Assembly: GCA_020226215.1 (NCBI GenBank)
Contig: CM035236.1
Location: 59,563,809 to 59,627,808, forward strand
Length of the DNA stretch: 64,000 bases
Source: Sindora glabra
Taxonomy: Eukaryota; Streptophyta; Magnoliopsida; Fabales; Fabaceae
Reading direction: 5' to 3'
This document shows, piece by piece, positions 34,286 through 47,168 of the stretch. The notes below the pieces were generated by a model. It was not told the origin of the DNA, made no database searches, and was given only the letters and a program-made list of their open reading frames with translations. The position numbers and the translations under genes were made by a program. Positions within the stretch are counted from its first letter, which is position 1. Every line of letters begins with the position of its first letter.

Positions 34286-36840
34286 TAATGTTATGATCCA
34301 TCCCCAAAGAATATGACCAGTGAATGGAGTTACTATAAGCACCTAATTAGCCTTAACTAAAACATATCTAATACAAATGTGCATGTGTAATCATGCTTCA
34401 CCTTAAAAAAGTATGTGATTTCTGCAAGATTAGCTATGAACTAAAATTGCATTTCATCATGTAACTATTTCAACTATCTTAATGCTTACTTTAATACCAA
34501 AATTCTTAAGCAAGCCTACTTTCAATTCATTTGATAGTAATTAGGCACCCGAGGGGAGAAAATTCCTAAAGAAAAGGAAAGAAAGGAAAGGAATAAGTTC
34601 CCTTAAAACTCAGTGAATGAAAATTTAGGATTTAATATAATTAAATAGTAAAGTATATTATAACATCTAGTTCATACATATACATAAGTTCTAAGAAATA
34701 GTTAAGTATCAATTATTGAATATCCATATTCCTATATATTTACTAAGGTAAAGAAGAGAAAGATTATAATATCCCATAGAAGTTTTTTTATAAAATATCT
34801 TAAGTGAATTAGAAATTTTAAATTGCTATTTTATTAGAAACAACTAAATTAGAAAACTCGATAAGAAAATTAAGTGAAATTTGAGAGAATTATAGGAGTA
34901 ATTTTGATATAAACCTAAGTAGAATTTTTATGAGAACTCTATTAAGACTTAAAATAGATAAAAATCCAATTAAAATTTTAATAATAAGTTTAGGAAAATT
35001 CATAAAGGAAATTGTTAGAATTCCAAAACCTAAGTAAACTAAAAAATGAGAAATTGAGTCAAAAATTAAGTAAATTAATTTAAAAATCCTTGGGTAACTT
35101 AAAATGAAAATTTCAAATTCCAAATGTGTATAGAAGTTCAAAATTTAAAGGCCTAAAAATATCTAAAATTTTAAGGGTGAAATTGCAAGAAAGTGGAAAA
35201 TTAAGGCTATTTTGTAATAAACCTTATTTATCCTTTTTATATGGATTAATTTTATGAGTTTCTGAGGTAATTATTCCTTTGATTTACTAGGTCACTTGGA
35301 CATTACAACTAGCCCTCCATATGTCCAAGGCTTGTTCTCAAATTTTAACAAATAATAATAATATTTTAGATATTTATAATTAGGGTTTTAGGATTTTTAT
35401 ATAAATTTGTGGGCTAGCCATTTGAAGTAAAAACTTCCGCTTCTTAGCCAACAAAATCATGCAATAGGAGAGGGAATTTGGTAAAGAAGTCTAAGGTTTA
35501 TATGTTACTAAAAAATAATTCTCTAACTAACATCTTCAAATTTTATGAGGTAAATAGGGATTTTTCTCTAATTTCTTCAAAGGATTTCCCTCCTAATGTC
35601 TAAAATTTTATTTGTTGTTATAAAGCCATTTCTTTACTATCTAAAAAGGTTTTAAAAATCTAAAGAGTAAAGAAATTAAGGTGAGTAACAACTCTTCCTT
35701 GTTCTTTGGATTTTCTTAAAGGAAAGGTGATGTTGTTGGTTTATGTTTCTTATTATGCTATTTATGACATATTGTTATATGATTCTATTTTGATACTTTC
35801 TAAATGATAAAATAAGGGTATAAGGTTGGTATATTGATACTGAGAGTGTTGGAAAAAGGATTCATAAAGTTTGATTAAGAAAGATGAAAGAAACAAACTT
35901 AAATAGAATGAAATCAATATTCCTTATTGTTGTTGAACCAATGTTTCAATTACCTAATGTAATTAAGGTTTAGAAATTTTTAAAATTTCAATTCTTTGTA
36001 TTTTAAGGTCATTTTTAGTGTTAGGATGAATGTAAATGAATTTGGAAATTTTTGAAAAATTTTAGGTGAATGAAAAATAAGTTAATGATGGAATATCCAA
36101 ATCTATTTATTTCATAACCTCCTACTTGTTGGTCATGGGTTTCAATTTTTTTAACCTATCAAATAATTGATAAAAATTATGAAACACCAAAAATATGATA
36201 TTTAGGATGTTAAAAAGTTTGTGTAAAAATTTGGCAGTAATCGAAGTTGATTTGGTCGCCTAAATGATAGTTTTATTTAGACAATCTTGATATAGTCCAA
36301 AATTGATTGTTCTAAGTTTATGCCTTTAATACATTTGAAAACCTGTGAAATTATTTGTACAACACTTAAGTTATCTTTCAATTACATGTTAGGAATATTG
36401 TCGCAAAATTTGGAAGCAATTGGTTTCCATTTGTTAGTTGTAAAGGGGCTTGGATTGCAAGTGTTATTTTTAAACTTCTCCTTTGGGATGTAGGTGAACC
36501 ATACCCATGAAGGCAATTTGTGCAAACTAATTGTTTGATTTTGTGTAATAATATGTTAGAAGGGTTCAAACAAATTATGATAAAATTTTAGATTAATTTA
36601 AGAGCATCACAAGGCTCTAGGTTATGACATAAATACAAGTTTGATTAGGATCTTTGAGAAATGTTGAATTAAGGAGTTTAAGTGTATATAATACATTGAT
36701 GAATTATATAAAATACTTATGGCTTGGTTGGTATTTAACTATATCATTTGGAATGGCTTAAATGATTAATATTTTGACATCTCATTATTGCTTATAATAA
36801 ATTGAGAGGGGGAGATATAACATCTTTCGAAAAGAAGGAG
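34286..36840 (+). repeat. LTR-like sequence of a different family
   Basis: The + strand has the look of a gypsy LTR: a TATA-like TTTATATAAATT near 35396, a transcribed leader with AAGGTGAGTAAC near 35678, and an end region with GGTTATGACA near 36627. TGTTATGATCC at 34288 and GGTTATGACA at 36628 could be the two LTR ends, but the flanking 5 bp (TTTAA versus TAAAT) do not match, so the boundary is unproven. A purine run GAGAGGGGGAGATA at 36815-36828 looks like a polypurine tract. Frames within are short and unconvincing. Confidence 0.4.
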
Positions 36841-37262
36841 AAGAGTGGTTAGTAGTGGAAGGAAAAAATTAGTGGCTAAAAGCCTAGGGTGGCGAGGGAT
36901 ATGATTAGACAAAAGATATAAGGCGGAATTTGCACACCTACCATTACCATATTTTGCAATAAATTATACCAATTATATATACAAGAAATATTTTTTACAC
37001 TAAATAAGAATTATACATAAAGCAATGACAAATCTCATATGGTGAAAACCCTTTAAATAAGGTGATAAATAACTATTCACTAAATATATTTTATATTCAC
37101 TTTTTTATTATGATAAATTAATTACAGGCATTGATCATAGAGTTAATGTAACAAATTGATACTTGTGTAGAAACCTTCTAATTTCTCCATAACATTATAA
37201 GATTCTTTTCAATATAAGTACATTCTGATCATCTAAAATATTTTTTTAAATTATATATTGAT
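36841..37262. other. Intergenic or decayed element DNA, no gene recognised
   Basis: No gene, RNA or element boundary can be supported. The words TCTCATATGGTGAAAACCC near 37031 are common in retroelement debris but not diagnostic. Confidence 0.35.
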
Positions 37263-37463
37263 ATGAACCAGTCCAGCACTTTGCATGAGCAAGCCCAAGT
37301 AGAGAAAGATTTAAAATTAACTGAAGGCCCCATGACAAGAGAAAGGCTCAAAAGAATACAAGAAGCAATTGGAACCCATATAAATGTAATTCTGGACCAA
37401 GGAGCCCAAGTAGATGAAACAAATAAAGTTGAAGTGCTGCTCATTCAAGCCCAAGAAATCTAA
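37263..37463 (+). pseudogene. C-terminal end of a gypsy polyprotein
   Basis: The 66-codon frame includes EGPMTRERLKRIQEAIGTHI and ends in LLIQAQEI. The phrase GPMTRxRxKRxxEAI is a familiar C-terminal motif of plant Ty3/gypsy polyproteins lying just before the 3' LTR. The ATG is internal to the original polyprotein; the upstream part is lost. It is followed immediately by short tandem repeats and an LTR promoter, as expected. Confidence 0.6.
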
Positions 37464-38310
37464 AGATAGTTGAGGTGCAACGAATCTGGACACATTTTCC
37501 TAATATGGAACGTCATAAATTAGGAGATAATTTCCTATTAAGGAATATCTGAGTCAAATGAATCTGGACATATTCCCAATATGGAGCATGACAATTTAGG
37601 AGATAATTTCCTAATATGGAGCACAACAAATGTGGAAACATTATCCTAATATGGAGCGCAATGAATCTGAAGATAATTTCCAAATATAGGATACAATGAA
37701 TCTAGACATGGAGTGTAGCAAATTAGAAAATATTTTCCTAATCGGGAATATAACAAATAAGGAAAATCTGAGAATAATTTCTAATTTTAATTTAGTGATA
37801 GTCAAACTTTGTATTTATGGCATTTACTATTTGTACTTTCCTAAGACTAGTATAAATAGGAATTTATGTAACTTAGAATAGACAGTTTTATGAATAATAC
37901 ACAAATTTGAGTGTTTCTTCTCCAAAGTGTGAGAATTATATCTTCTTTTGCTCTTGTGAAACCTTGCTTTATCAATCTTCCTTTATAAGATTGGTGATTC
38001 AAATTCATAAAAGCCCCCAATTTGTGCTTCAACCCAGGTGCGTTGTTGTGTGGATTGGTCAATTCGTGTTCGTGGTTGGGCAAGTGGTCTAAGCAGCAGG
38101 TCGCATTCCTTATAGCGTTGGTTGGCTGCTTGCATTCGTCAGGTCATCGAACCACCCAAGTCAGAGCTTATCACTCCCAATTTCCTTCCTCATTTCTGGA
38201 GTGTGGCGCTCATATCCTTCTTTTACATTATTTTTTACTTACATTATTTGCCTACGCCGTGAAGATCGGGACACCCCTATGGAATTCCCTATCATATATT
38301 TGTATAAATA
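37464..38310 (+). repeat. LTR with short tandem repeats and TATA box
   Basis: 37470-37745 consists of irregular repeats built on CCTAATATGGAGC, (A)ACAAAT/GAATCTGGACA and GAGATAATTTCC, about 35-65 bp apart. A TATA box TATAAATA lies at 37851-37858, followed by a leader containing TTGAGTGTTTCTTCTCC and TGTGAGAATTATATCTTC. The later, less AT-rich part (38030-38280) ends near CGGGACACCCCTATGG. Arrangement and wording fit the 3' LTR of the element whose polyprotein end lies just before. Termini were not fixed. Confidence 0.55.
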
Positions 38311-38907
38311 ATTTTCAAATATGTATATGTATATATACAATAATCTTTAAAATTTCTAATATATATGGTTTTATGTTCTACATCTAGATGTTTGCATTCT
38401 CTAATAATATTCATTTTATAAAGATATTAAGTCTTGTAAATGCGTGTAAAGATATCCATTTAGTATGCTCATTTACGCTAGTTACAATAACTATAAGATA
38501 AGCTGTGACAAAGATCCTCAAAGAATAGCCTATCTTATAAGAAAATAAAAATAAATCCTAAATACAACAAGTTATAGTTGAGATGCATCACTTGTTTACA
38601 TTTTCTCTTTCTTTTATTCAACCTCAATCTCATACACAGAAAGAAATCTTATTATAAGGTAATTGCCTCCATGGCAATAGTTTCACATTTCTACCATGGC
38701 ATAATAACAATATCATTCAATAATAATAAAAAAAAGTATGCAAATCTCCTTATAATTCTCGATTATCCTTATTCCTTTACAAACTACATCCTTATCCCTT
38801 CAAAGTTAATCTTATCCCCTCACAAATTGGCACACAGATGTGGTATAAATAAGTTACTACAATATTATCATCACCCCTATCATTATCACACTTCATATAT
38901 TCAATGG

Positions 38908-38948
<41 letters not shown>

Positions 38949-39300
38949 CAAGTATTTCAACCAACACTTCAATCACTTTACTATAATGATATTAACATCC
39001 ATAAATTTCAAATGTAACCAAGGGCCTTATATGGCATAACATTCAAATAAATTAAATAAAATTTCACATTATATGGATATAACATTCCATACAAAGAAAT
39101 GATTACAAAATTAGTAAGTAAACTATACTAATAATAATACCTTATTCATAATGCTAAATATAATAAGTCACTTTGATAATTATATTAATTCCATGTTCAT
39201 GGAACCCTATTCTCATTAAGATCATATATGCCTTTATTTAACCCAAGAGCATAATACTTGGTTATTTAATTATTTTATCTTCTATCATTTATATTTGAGA
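38311..39300. other. AT-rich DNA with a (CA)n tract
   Basis: No gene is recognised. A long frame at 38578-39039 crosses a (CA)n microsatellite at 38910-38941 and has no family resemblance. The rest is AT-rich. Confidence 0.4.
38910..38941 (+). repeat. (CA)n microsatellite
   Basis: About sixteen uninterrupted CA units are followed by TATATA. Confidence 0.92.
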
Positions 39301-40307
39301 TCATTTACTTTTTATCTTTCAATTTTAAGGAAGTCCAACATCATTAATTATTGTGAAATATATGATAGTATTGTAAAATAGGGTACTAGTCAACTATACA
39401 CTCAATTACGAGTGTTCAAGGATCGACTCTGCCCTTCAATAGTCAACCACAAGGGTGTTAAGGCTAACTTTACCCTTCAATAGCCAACTACTAGCTTAGA
39501 AATTATAGACTTCTTTCCAAAAATAATATTCATCCACCATGGATAACCCCTAAACCACATTTATATCACACTAAATCACAACCAAACCTTTTATAACATT
39601 AAGTGCCACTTTCCAAAAACAAAACCCATAATTTAATTATCCATTTTGAAGTATGAAACCATTTTTCATAAATAATCATCACACAACTATAAATACTAAA
39701 TGTTAAACACTATAGTGAATTTAAGTTAGATCTTAGATAAAAATGCTACTCACCTAGTATGAAAAAGTTGCTCGAAGGAAAAAAAAACATGGATTATTAG
39801 CTTCTAATCACTCAAAAACCAAAGATTAGGAGTTAAGATTCCAAAATCATTCTTGAACCAAAATCTCTTGATCATTTTAATTTTGAAAAGAAAAAGTAAA
39901 TGAAGATTTTTATAGGGATTGAGGAAGAGAGTTCAATGCCTTGTTCTCTTAAATGTAACATAAAGAAATGAAAAAGCTTGGTCAATGATTTTTGCCTTAG
40001 TGAAGAAGGAGAAAAGGAAGAGGAAGGAAAACTAGGGTTTGCAAAAGAATAAAATGAAGGAAATGGGTTGATTTTAGGAATAAAATGAAAGAAATAGGAT
40101 AGGAACCTAAAGGGCAATTTTGGAATTCTAAATATACTTCACACTTTCTTTCTCATTCTTAATCACATATGACTTGGAATTTTTTAAATTATTCTCTTAT
40201 TAAAATCCTTCAATGCATATATTATTTCAATTACCTTTCATATTAGTTCCCTTAATCACTTTACTTTTTTTCTTCTCCCTAAATTCTTATGATTCAAGTT
40301 ATGACAT
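39300..40307 (-). repeat. Diverged LTR of the minus-strand gypsy family
   Basis: It shares layout with the LTR at 26468-28885: a motif cluster (AGTCAACTATA, GTCAACCACAAGGG and AGCCAACTACTAG at 39385-39490), then TGCCACTTTCCA, then CTCACCTAGTA..AAAAGTTGCT, then a purine-rich segment and an end near TTATGACA at 40307. It is much diverged and has no internal coding region. Confidence 0.5.
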
Positions 40308-40396
40308 TAAACTAAAAGAAATAATAATAATTTAAACATATAAATAAGTAGGTAAATAACTAAACACATAAATACTTTGATTTTAAAAGCTTAGGG

Positions 40397-42013
40397 GCAT
40401 GACATTAAACCAAATTATTCATAACACAATTTTTATAAGTATCAATAGGTCAATCATAATATCATATGTACTTGTTAGTACCATTACTAAAAAAAACTCA
40501 TATCACATCCATATCAAATAAGATGTAAAAGTAATAACAAATAAAAGTAGGTAAACCTCTTTGTAATCCCTATTTAACCTTATCCTTTATGAGCTCATCC
40601 TTTTCCACTAAGTAAACCTTAACCTTTAAAAGTTGTTACTAGATTAAGTGTTTGACTATTATCTATAACACATCACCCCTATCCCAATTCTTATAGAACT
40701 TATCATATTCATTCTCAATCATAACTCATATTTCAATTTTCAACATTTTCATGCCTCTTTGTATAGCCTCACATCTCATTTTTGTAATCAAACATCATAT
40801 AATATATCATATAATGCTTGATTTGCAAGAATTTTTTTAGGTTATAATACTTGAAATTTTGGATTTGGTAGTCAATTAAGGGACCATAATTAGCTACAAT
40901 AGGTCTAAAAGGTTAAATTCTTGCCAAATAATTAACTAAGTAGTTAACTATGAACTTCCAAAATTAAGTCATCATTGATGATATAGTTAATTATGAACCT
41001 CCACAAAGCGAGGCCTACTTTGATAATTAACTACATATTCAATTATAAGCTTCTAAAGAGTAAGCTTTCTAACCATAATCAATTATATAGTTGACAACAA
41101 GCCTTCTGAGGCTTAAACTTTCAATAGGTAATCAACTATAACACTTGTTTGGTATATTTTAGTGCTATTTTCACTATTTATTTAGTTAAAATCCAATCTA
41201 AAACTTATTTATGAGGTTAACCACTAACACCAATCCATTATATTTCATTAATGACTCATCATTACATCCAATTCAAAATAAATTTCCAACCAAATCATCA
41301 TAATCAAAACATTTCACATGTATTCATAAAAAACCAAGAAAGGTGTCCTTAACTAAATAAATTTCAATTTATTCCTTAAATAGGAGCTAGAATGCTCACT
41401 CATCTAATATAAAAGAGATACGTAGAAGTTAGGATTAAGATTTGCTTCTTTTTAAATATTTAAAATTACCATTTTTATGGTTAGGGCTTAAAATCCCTCT
41501 TTTAAGCTAGTTTGCCTAAACTTTCTCAAACTAAAGAGAAGATTGAATAGGAATTTGACAATAATAAAGATTTTATCTTAGTTATATGAAGGATTTGATG
41601 AAATTTGGCTTTCCTTGTGCTTAATCAAAGGAGAAAATGAAAAAAGATGAGAGGAAGAAAAAATTGAAGAATATTTAGAGAAGTTAGAGTTAGGGGTTTT
41701 TTAGATTGGGACAAATGAGGGAGTTAGTTGATTCTATAGGGAAAAAAAGGAAAGAAAGTTAGGGGCATCTGCAAAGATATGCCCTAAACCACCTTTATAA
41801 CCATATACTCACCTCTAAATACTTATAACCTGTAAACATTTTATTTTATCTATTTTTCTTCAACCAATTCATACAAAATTCTCATACCAAGTTCATTTTT
41901 GAATAACTAATTATTATTTATACAAAATTCCTTCCCTTGTCTCCTTGTGTTAGTTTATTATTTTTGTAAAGAATAATTTAGAAAAATATTCTGGATCCCA
42001 ATAGGTTATAACA
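40397..42013 (-). repeat. 5'-cut solo LTR copy of the gypsy family at 26-34 kb
   Basis: It aligns along its length with 27003-28885. Examples are TCAATAGGTCAATCATAA at both 40444 and 27042, CTAGAAT.TTCACTCA, and the shared end AGGTTATAACA. It carries the same motif cluster (40865-41135) but lacks the MITE of its relative, showing the empty TAATTATTA site at 41908-41916. The part equivalent to 26468-27003 is missing. Confidence 0.8.
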
Positions 42014-42246
42014 TTTTTATAATAATATATGTCCTTACTCTTAACTAACAAAGAAAATTCTTCTACAATAACATACATCCATATACATTAGCAATTTTAT
42101 TTTTCAATTTTTAATGCATTAAAAATTGTAATTGGCTTCTCTTTATTGGCAAAAATTTAGAACACCAGTTATAATTGAAATATAGAAGAATTTCTTATTG
42201 TCTCCTTGCCATGATCATGCTAGTTAAAGTTTATAAGTATTTATTA

Positions 42247-42752
42247 TTAGGCTTATATGCATTTTTATCCTTCTAAAATACAAATTGTCTAAATTTGGTC
42301 TTTTAATTTAAAACGATCTATTTTAGTCCTTTAAATATTTAATTGTTATAATTTTGATTGTCTTGTGTGATTTTTATCAACATGCTAACCTGATAAGGTA
42401 ATTTCCACCTAATGATTTCTCTATGTTATTCTAAAATGACTTATATATAAGCATGAAAGGAAATCTTTATCTAAGTATTGAAAATTTTGAACAAAATCAA
42501 AAGATTACAAATGAAATTTTGAAATTTTTTAAATTTGAATGTCTTATAAACTCTAAAAAATGTGAAGTAAGTGCTTGGAAATCAAATAAGAATTAATAAA
42601 TAATGACATTAATTAATAAAAGTTAAATAGGAGGATAAAAATTGTACAAGCTAAATATTTAGGGGACCAAAATAAATTATTTTAAATTAAAAGGACCAAA
42701 GTTGCACAATTTGTATTTTAGGAGAGCAAAATTACATTTAAACATTAGTATG
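42247..42752. mobile_element. ~505-bp element with ~120-bp terminal inverted repeats
   Basis: The left arm (42257-42365) contains ATCCTTCTAAAATACAAATT, TTTGGTCTTTTAATTTAAAA and TTTTAGTCCTTTAAATATTT. The right arm read on the other strand has TCTCCTAAAATACAAATTGT, TTTGGTCCTTTTAATTTAAA and TTTTGGTCCCCTAAATATTT. The middle has no coding capacity. The 'gguccctaaa' sub-motifs resemble Mutator-like non-autonomous elements. A candidate target duplication, ATTATTA / ATTAGTA, is weak. Confidence 0.7.
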
Positions 42753-43384
42753 TTTATTTCATTCATTGCCATGAAGTTCTATTTACATTAAAGATGCAAA
42801 AACTCGTAATATTTGTCTCATACTTAAATACCTTGAAGATGTAGACTTTGTTTAGCACGGCCAGCTAATAGCTAATAAACAAATTGGTAGTTAATAAATT
42901 AGCTAATAGCTAATAATAAATAACTTATAACTAATAATTAATAAGTTAATTAATTTTATTAGAAGTGGCTAGTCAAATAGGATGTTAAACTAGCTAAAAA
43001 ATATAAAAAGATATGTTAATATTAATAGATATATTCATTAAATTAATTTATATTTATTTTAAAACTAAATTATATTAATACAATCAAAATATTCAAAATA
43101 AGAAAATAATTGCCTAAAATTTAATTAATTATATTTTATGATAATATATATGCATTATTTACCTTCTTACTTATTTTTTATTTATTTATATTGAATTGGT
43201 GAGGATATATCAAATATTTATTTATGTTATTTAATTAAAAAAAGGAGTAAATTTGAAATTTTTTTGAAAAACTATTACCTTGTAAAGTGTTATGCTCTAT
43301 AGAATTAAGGAATTTTAAATTTTATTTAATAATTTAAAGGTAGAGGTAAATTAAATAATAATGTTAGGAATATTTAAATTTGTT
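42753..43384. other. AT-rich DNA, short AGCTAATA repeats only
   Basis: Around 42862-42960 the word AGCTAATA and variants repeat several times. No gene or element end is recognised. Confidence 0.4.
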
Positions 43385-43574
43385 AAGAAAAATTCAAAGA
43401 GTCTAAAAAAAGTAATCCTTAATACTTTATTTTGGTGAAGGAAGTGATCACAAACTAGAAGCATGATTTAATCATTGATGAGAAAGAGGTGATCCGATAT
43501 CAAGGGTGACTTTAGGTCTTTTCTAATAAGCAAAATGAACTATTTTACCGAATGCATTACTTTTCCTATGTTAT
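43385..43574 (+). pseudogene. Gypsy RNase H-integrase linker, left half of a split pol
   Basis: The stretch resembles 50290-50425, which in the other gypsy copy directly follows RNase H. Near 43491-43515 one frame gives VIRYQG-L-VF, a decayed form of the 'GVLRFQDRLCVP' block that normally precedes the integrase zinc-binding domain. The integrase itself continues only after the 3.6-kb LTR at 43575-47168. Confidence 0.65.
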
Positions 43575-44699
43575 TGTAATATCCCAGGTTTGAATTTAAA
43601 GTTATATAAAGTTTAAGATTTGTAGATAAATTATTTTTAGAAATCAAGATATTTGTTTTAGGGCTTTTATTAAATTACCACAAATAACATTGGGGAAAGA
43701 AAGCAAATAAATGAGTTAAGATTGTAAATAAAATTAGTTTTATAAAATGTAAGTGCAGAACTTATGAAATAAATTATTTGTAAATTATTTTTGGAGAATT
43801 GTGAAAAATTGACATAATTACTTTAGAACGTATATATATTTGTTGAGGAAGGATTGAAAATAATTGAAAATTTATCATATGAAGATAAGTTTTATTAAAT
43901 TAATGGTTGGATTAGTTTTATTTGAAAAGGGTGGTTGAGATTAAAATAAATTATAAGTTTATGGTGCACCAAGCAATGCCAAATAAAAGCCTTAGACTCC
44001 CACTTTATTTATTTATATATTTTTTCTCTCTCTCCTGTCTTGCTTTTTATGTTATTGATACATGCATAACATTCTTTTTTATTTTATTTACTAACTTTCC
44101 TCTCTCTTATAAAGCACATACAGAATTCTCTTTCTCCAATTTTTTTTTGTTTCTCTTTCCCTTTACTTTTCCAATAGCTTCTTACTGACTTTCTTCTTAT
44201 TTTTAAGTCAATATTTCTATCTGATTTTGAATCTCTCTTCTATCCTCTTCTCTTTCTCGATCTCTCTCAACTCTCTTTTTTGGTCTCATAACCACTCTCC
44301 CTTTCTTTCTCTTTTTTCCTCTCTACTAGTGTTCTATTCTCCTCCATAGCCATTGTTCTTGTTGTGCGTTGCTCATGTTGCTAGCATCTTACCAGTTCCA
44401 TGAAGGGAGCCTCAAATTAGCTCCTCCCTTATTCTTTCCTTTAAACACCACTTTCATCATTACAGTTGTTCTTTCCATTGATAGCTCTTTTCTTTAGCTC
44501 CATTGGAACTTGTTGCAACTCGTGGAAGGTGGAGAGCTATTGCTAGGTGCACATAGCAGTTGAACATCTAGTTTTCCATCTTACAGTCAAATGGCTGTAC
44601 TAAGATAACCATTGATCTTGTTGGAGCTTCTATAGGGAAAGGTGAACTCTTGGAAGCTGAAAACCTCTTATTATTATAATTATTCAAGTATAAGTTATA

Positions 44700-44740
<41 letters not shown>

Positions 44741-47168
44741 AATAAAATAACTTTCTATTCATGAAAATTATAAATTTATGGGTGATACTTCTAAAGCTAA
44801 GATTTTCACATCATCTAATGATCTAATAATATAAATGAAGCTTTCTTGAAAAATTTTATTCTAGTGTTTTGGGTAAATTAGATTTAAATTACATAAAGAT
44901 CCTAAAAAATGTGAGAATGTTGTTTGGGAAACTATTGGAGATGGAGTTAAATTATTAAGTACTAAATGTATAATATCCTACAATAAGATGATAAAGGTTT
45001 CCTTAGAATAGAAAGTTCTAATAATTTTAGGTGGTGTTATATTTAAATCATAAGTCTATTTTACATATATTTTAAATCTTCAAGTATAGTTTTTGAAATA
45101 GTGAAAATAAGTTTGTGGTTAACTTAAGGAAAATAAGTAAAGCCTCCCAAAGTATTAGTAATAAGTTGATAACTCATGTGCTTGATATATATATATCTAT
45201 TAATACATAGGAAAAATATACTTGTATGTTGAAAAATGTTAAGATAAAATTATCTAAGTGAATATGAAGTATTATCTTAATATTTTTAAAAAGGCCAAGA
45301 AAAACCGCCATTCATGTGAAGTGAGATTTTAAATATCTAGAAATAAGGTATTATGACTAGTGTGGTAAAAATAGGATCTTTTAAAGTTACTAAGTATTAA
45401 TAATTCTTCTAGTGTGAATATGATGTAGAAATCTTAATAGAGTGACATATTTTAATATCAAGAGCTAATGGTATAAAATACAAGAAGTAATGATATAAAA
45501 TTATAAAGTAGATCTAATAGTTACCTTTCATAATATCACATTTTGATATTTCACCTATATGGTTTTGACTTGAAAATCTTCATACTATAACATATTTTTA
45601 GTTTCCTACATTCAATTTAAGAAAAGGATTATAGAATTATAATATAGAAATTAGAATACCTTGATCAAATATCAAATAGAATTTTAAGTGGGAAATGGTT
45701 GAATCTAATGTAATTATCTTGATAAATTTTCAAATAGGAAGAAAGAGAAGCTAAAAGTAAAATAGTTAGGAATTCTTGAAGTTGATAGATGTCGCTAAGT
45801 GAGTATATATCTTACCACTATTTTTATTTTAATAAAAAGATAATTTAGATGTGGTGAATTATATTCTTCCCATTGATAGTATAGTTTTCACATTCACACT
45901 CATGTTTATATTGATATATAAATTTAGTTTCTTGAGTAGTTAGCTGTTAAGTAATTACTAGTTGATTAGAGTACGCAATGAAACCATGATGATATTATCA
46001 ATGATTGTAGAATGCTTATAGTTGAACTGTTTGTCACTTGTATGCTAGAAATGATAGCTTGAAATGTGATTTGAGAGTTAAGCTCTCATGTATATACTAT
46101 CTATATATCCTGCCATGGATGGCATTGAAAACTATAAATTATGTGAGAGCAATAATATTAGGAACTGTGAACTGTATTGGAATGATACTTTGAAAGCTAG
46201 ACAGAGAATTTCTAGTAAATCATTATCAAGGATACAAAATTAATATAAAAGTTGGATGGAAAATTTTGGGCTAATAATCGAGAAGAAGATAAGATAGATT
46301 TGAAAGCCAAATGGGAAATTCTTGGCTAATAGTTAAGAGAAGTATAAAATTAATCTTGATACCATAGAGTAGCTATATGTATATTTACTATATTTGAATA
46401 TGTGACATAATATAACTATCTGTGATTAATTTCTATTGATGATGTGATTATGTTTAAGCTTTAATGGCTATTGTGAGTGTGATGCTTACCTGGAATGAGT
46501 AGTATATAATAGAGGGTTCTAACAGAAATTTAAGACTCCTATAATTGTGTTATGAGAAATAGAGTTTAAGTTATATATAGGTGAACTTCTATATCAAGGC
46601 ATTGTCACACATACTTTAGAAATTTAGAAAAATGGGTTTGCTAATATAATTAATTTGTGATTATTATAAATAATTGATCACTTGTAAAACATAGTAAATA
46701 TATGCCCATTTAGTTCATGTAACTTACTCCATTTTATCTTAATATTTTCAGGTTAAGATTCAAGCCTTATTGCATCCATGGAAGGTTAAAACTACCTTAT
46801 GAAAAGATTTGACAATTGAAATTCTTTTTATGGGATTGAAATAAGAAATAGAAATAGTATTGATTTAAACATATGATGTGTTGAATTATTTATGTGCGTC
46901 TAAATCTTAAACTATCCAGTATTATGTATGTGTTTGGTGCTATCGTATCTAGAAATCAAATAGCTTTTGTATTATAGGGCATGTAGCCCTTGGAAACTGT
47001 CCAAAAATAAAGAGACTCTATCCATTTTTTCACAAAAATTTAAAAGTAAATTTCAAGTCCCTTTAAAATTTGAAAACTCCTATTAGATAAAAAGAGTAAA
47101 AAATAGTTAAAGCTTGTGGAAATCGGTAATGGGATCCATATTGATCATGATTAGGATGAGTCGTGACA
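43575..47168 (+). mobile_element. Solo LTR (3.6 kb) inserted in a gypsy pol remnant
   Basis: It starts TGTAATATCCCAGG and ends GATTAGGATGAGTCGTGACA, with the TG...CA ends of an LTR. The flanks are GTTAT (43570-43574) and ATTAT (47169-47173), a 5-bp target duplication with one change. No internal region, primer site or second LTR is present. The LTR has a CT-rich leader at 44010-44330 and a (TA)n tract. Its start and its 43920-43990 segment match the LTR at 62012. The integrase reading frame resumes on the far side, which confirms the insertion. Confidence 0.82.
44699..44736. repeat. (TA)n microsatellite inside the solo LTR
   Basis: About eighteen TA units run from 44702. The minus-strand frame with alternating Tyr/Ile across it is only its translation. 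Confidence 0.92.

Noticed and set aside
34288..36628. TGTTATGATCC...GGTTATGACA as a complete solo LTR
   Set aside because: The ends look right but the flanking five bases differ (TTTAA, TAAAT) and the neighbouring LTR does not resume afterwards.
38578..39039. 153-codon plus-strand frame
   Set aside because: It crosses a (CA)n tract giving alternating His/Thr, has no domain resemblance, and its codon content matches AT-rich non-coding DNA.
40296..40405. Repeated ATGACATTAAAC at 40302 and 40391 as a target duplication
   Set aside because: The enclosed 90 bp have no element features; more likely two LTR ends of the same family lying close together.
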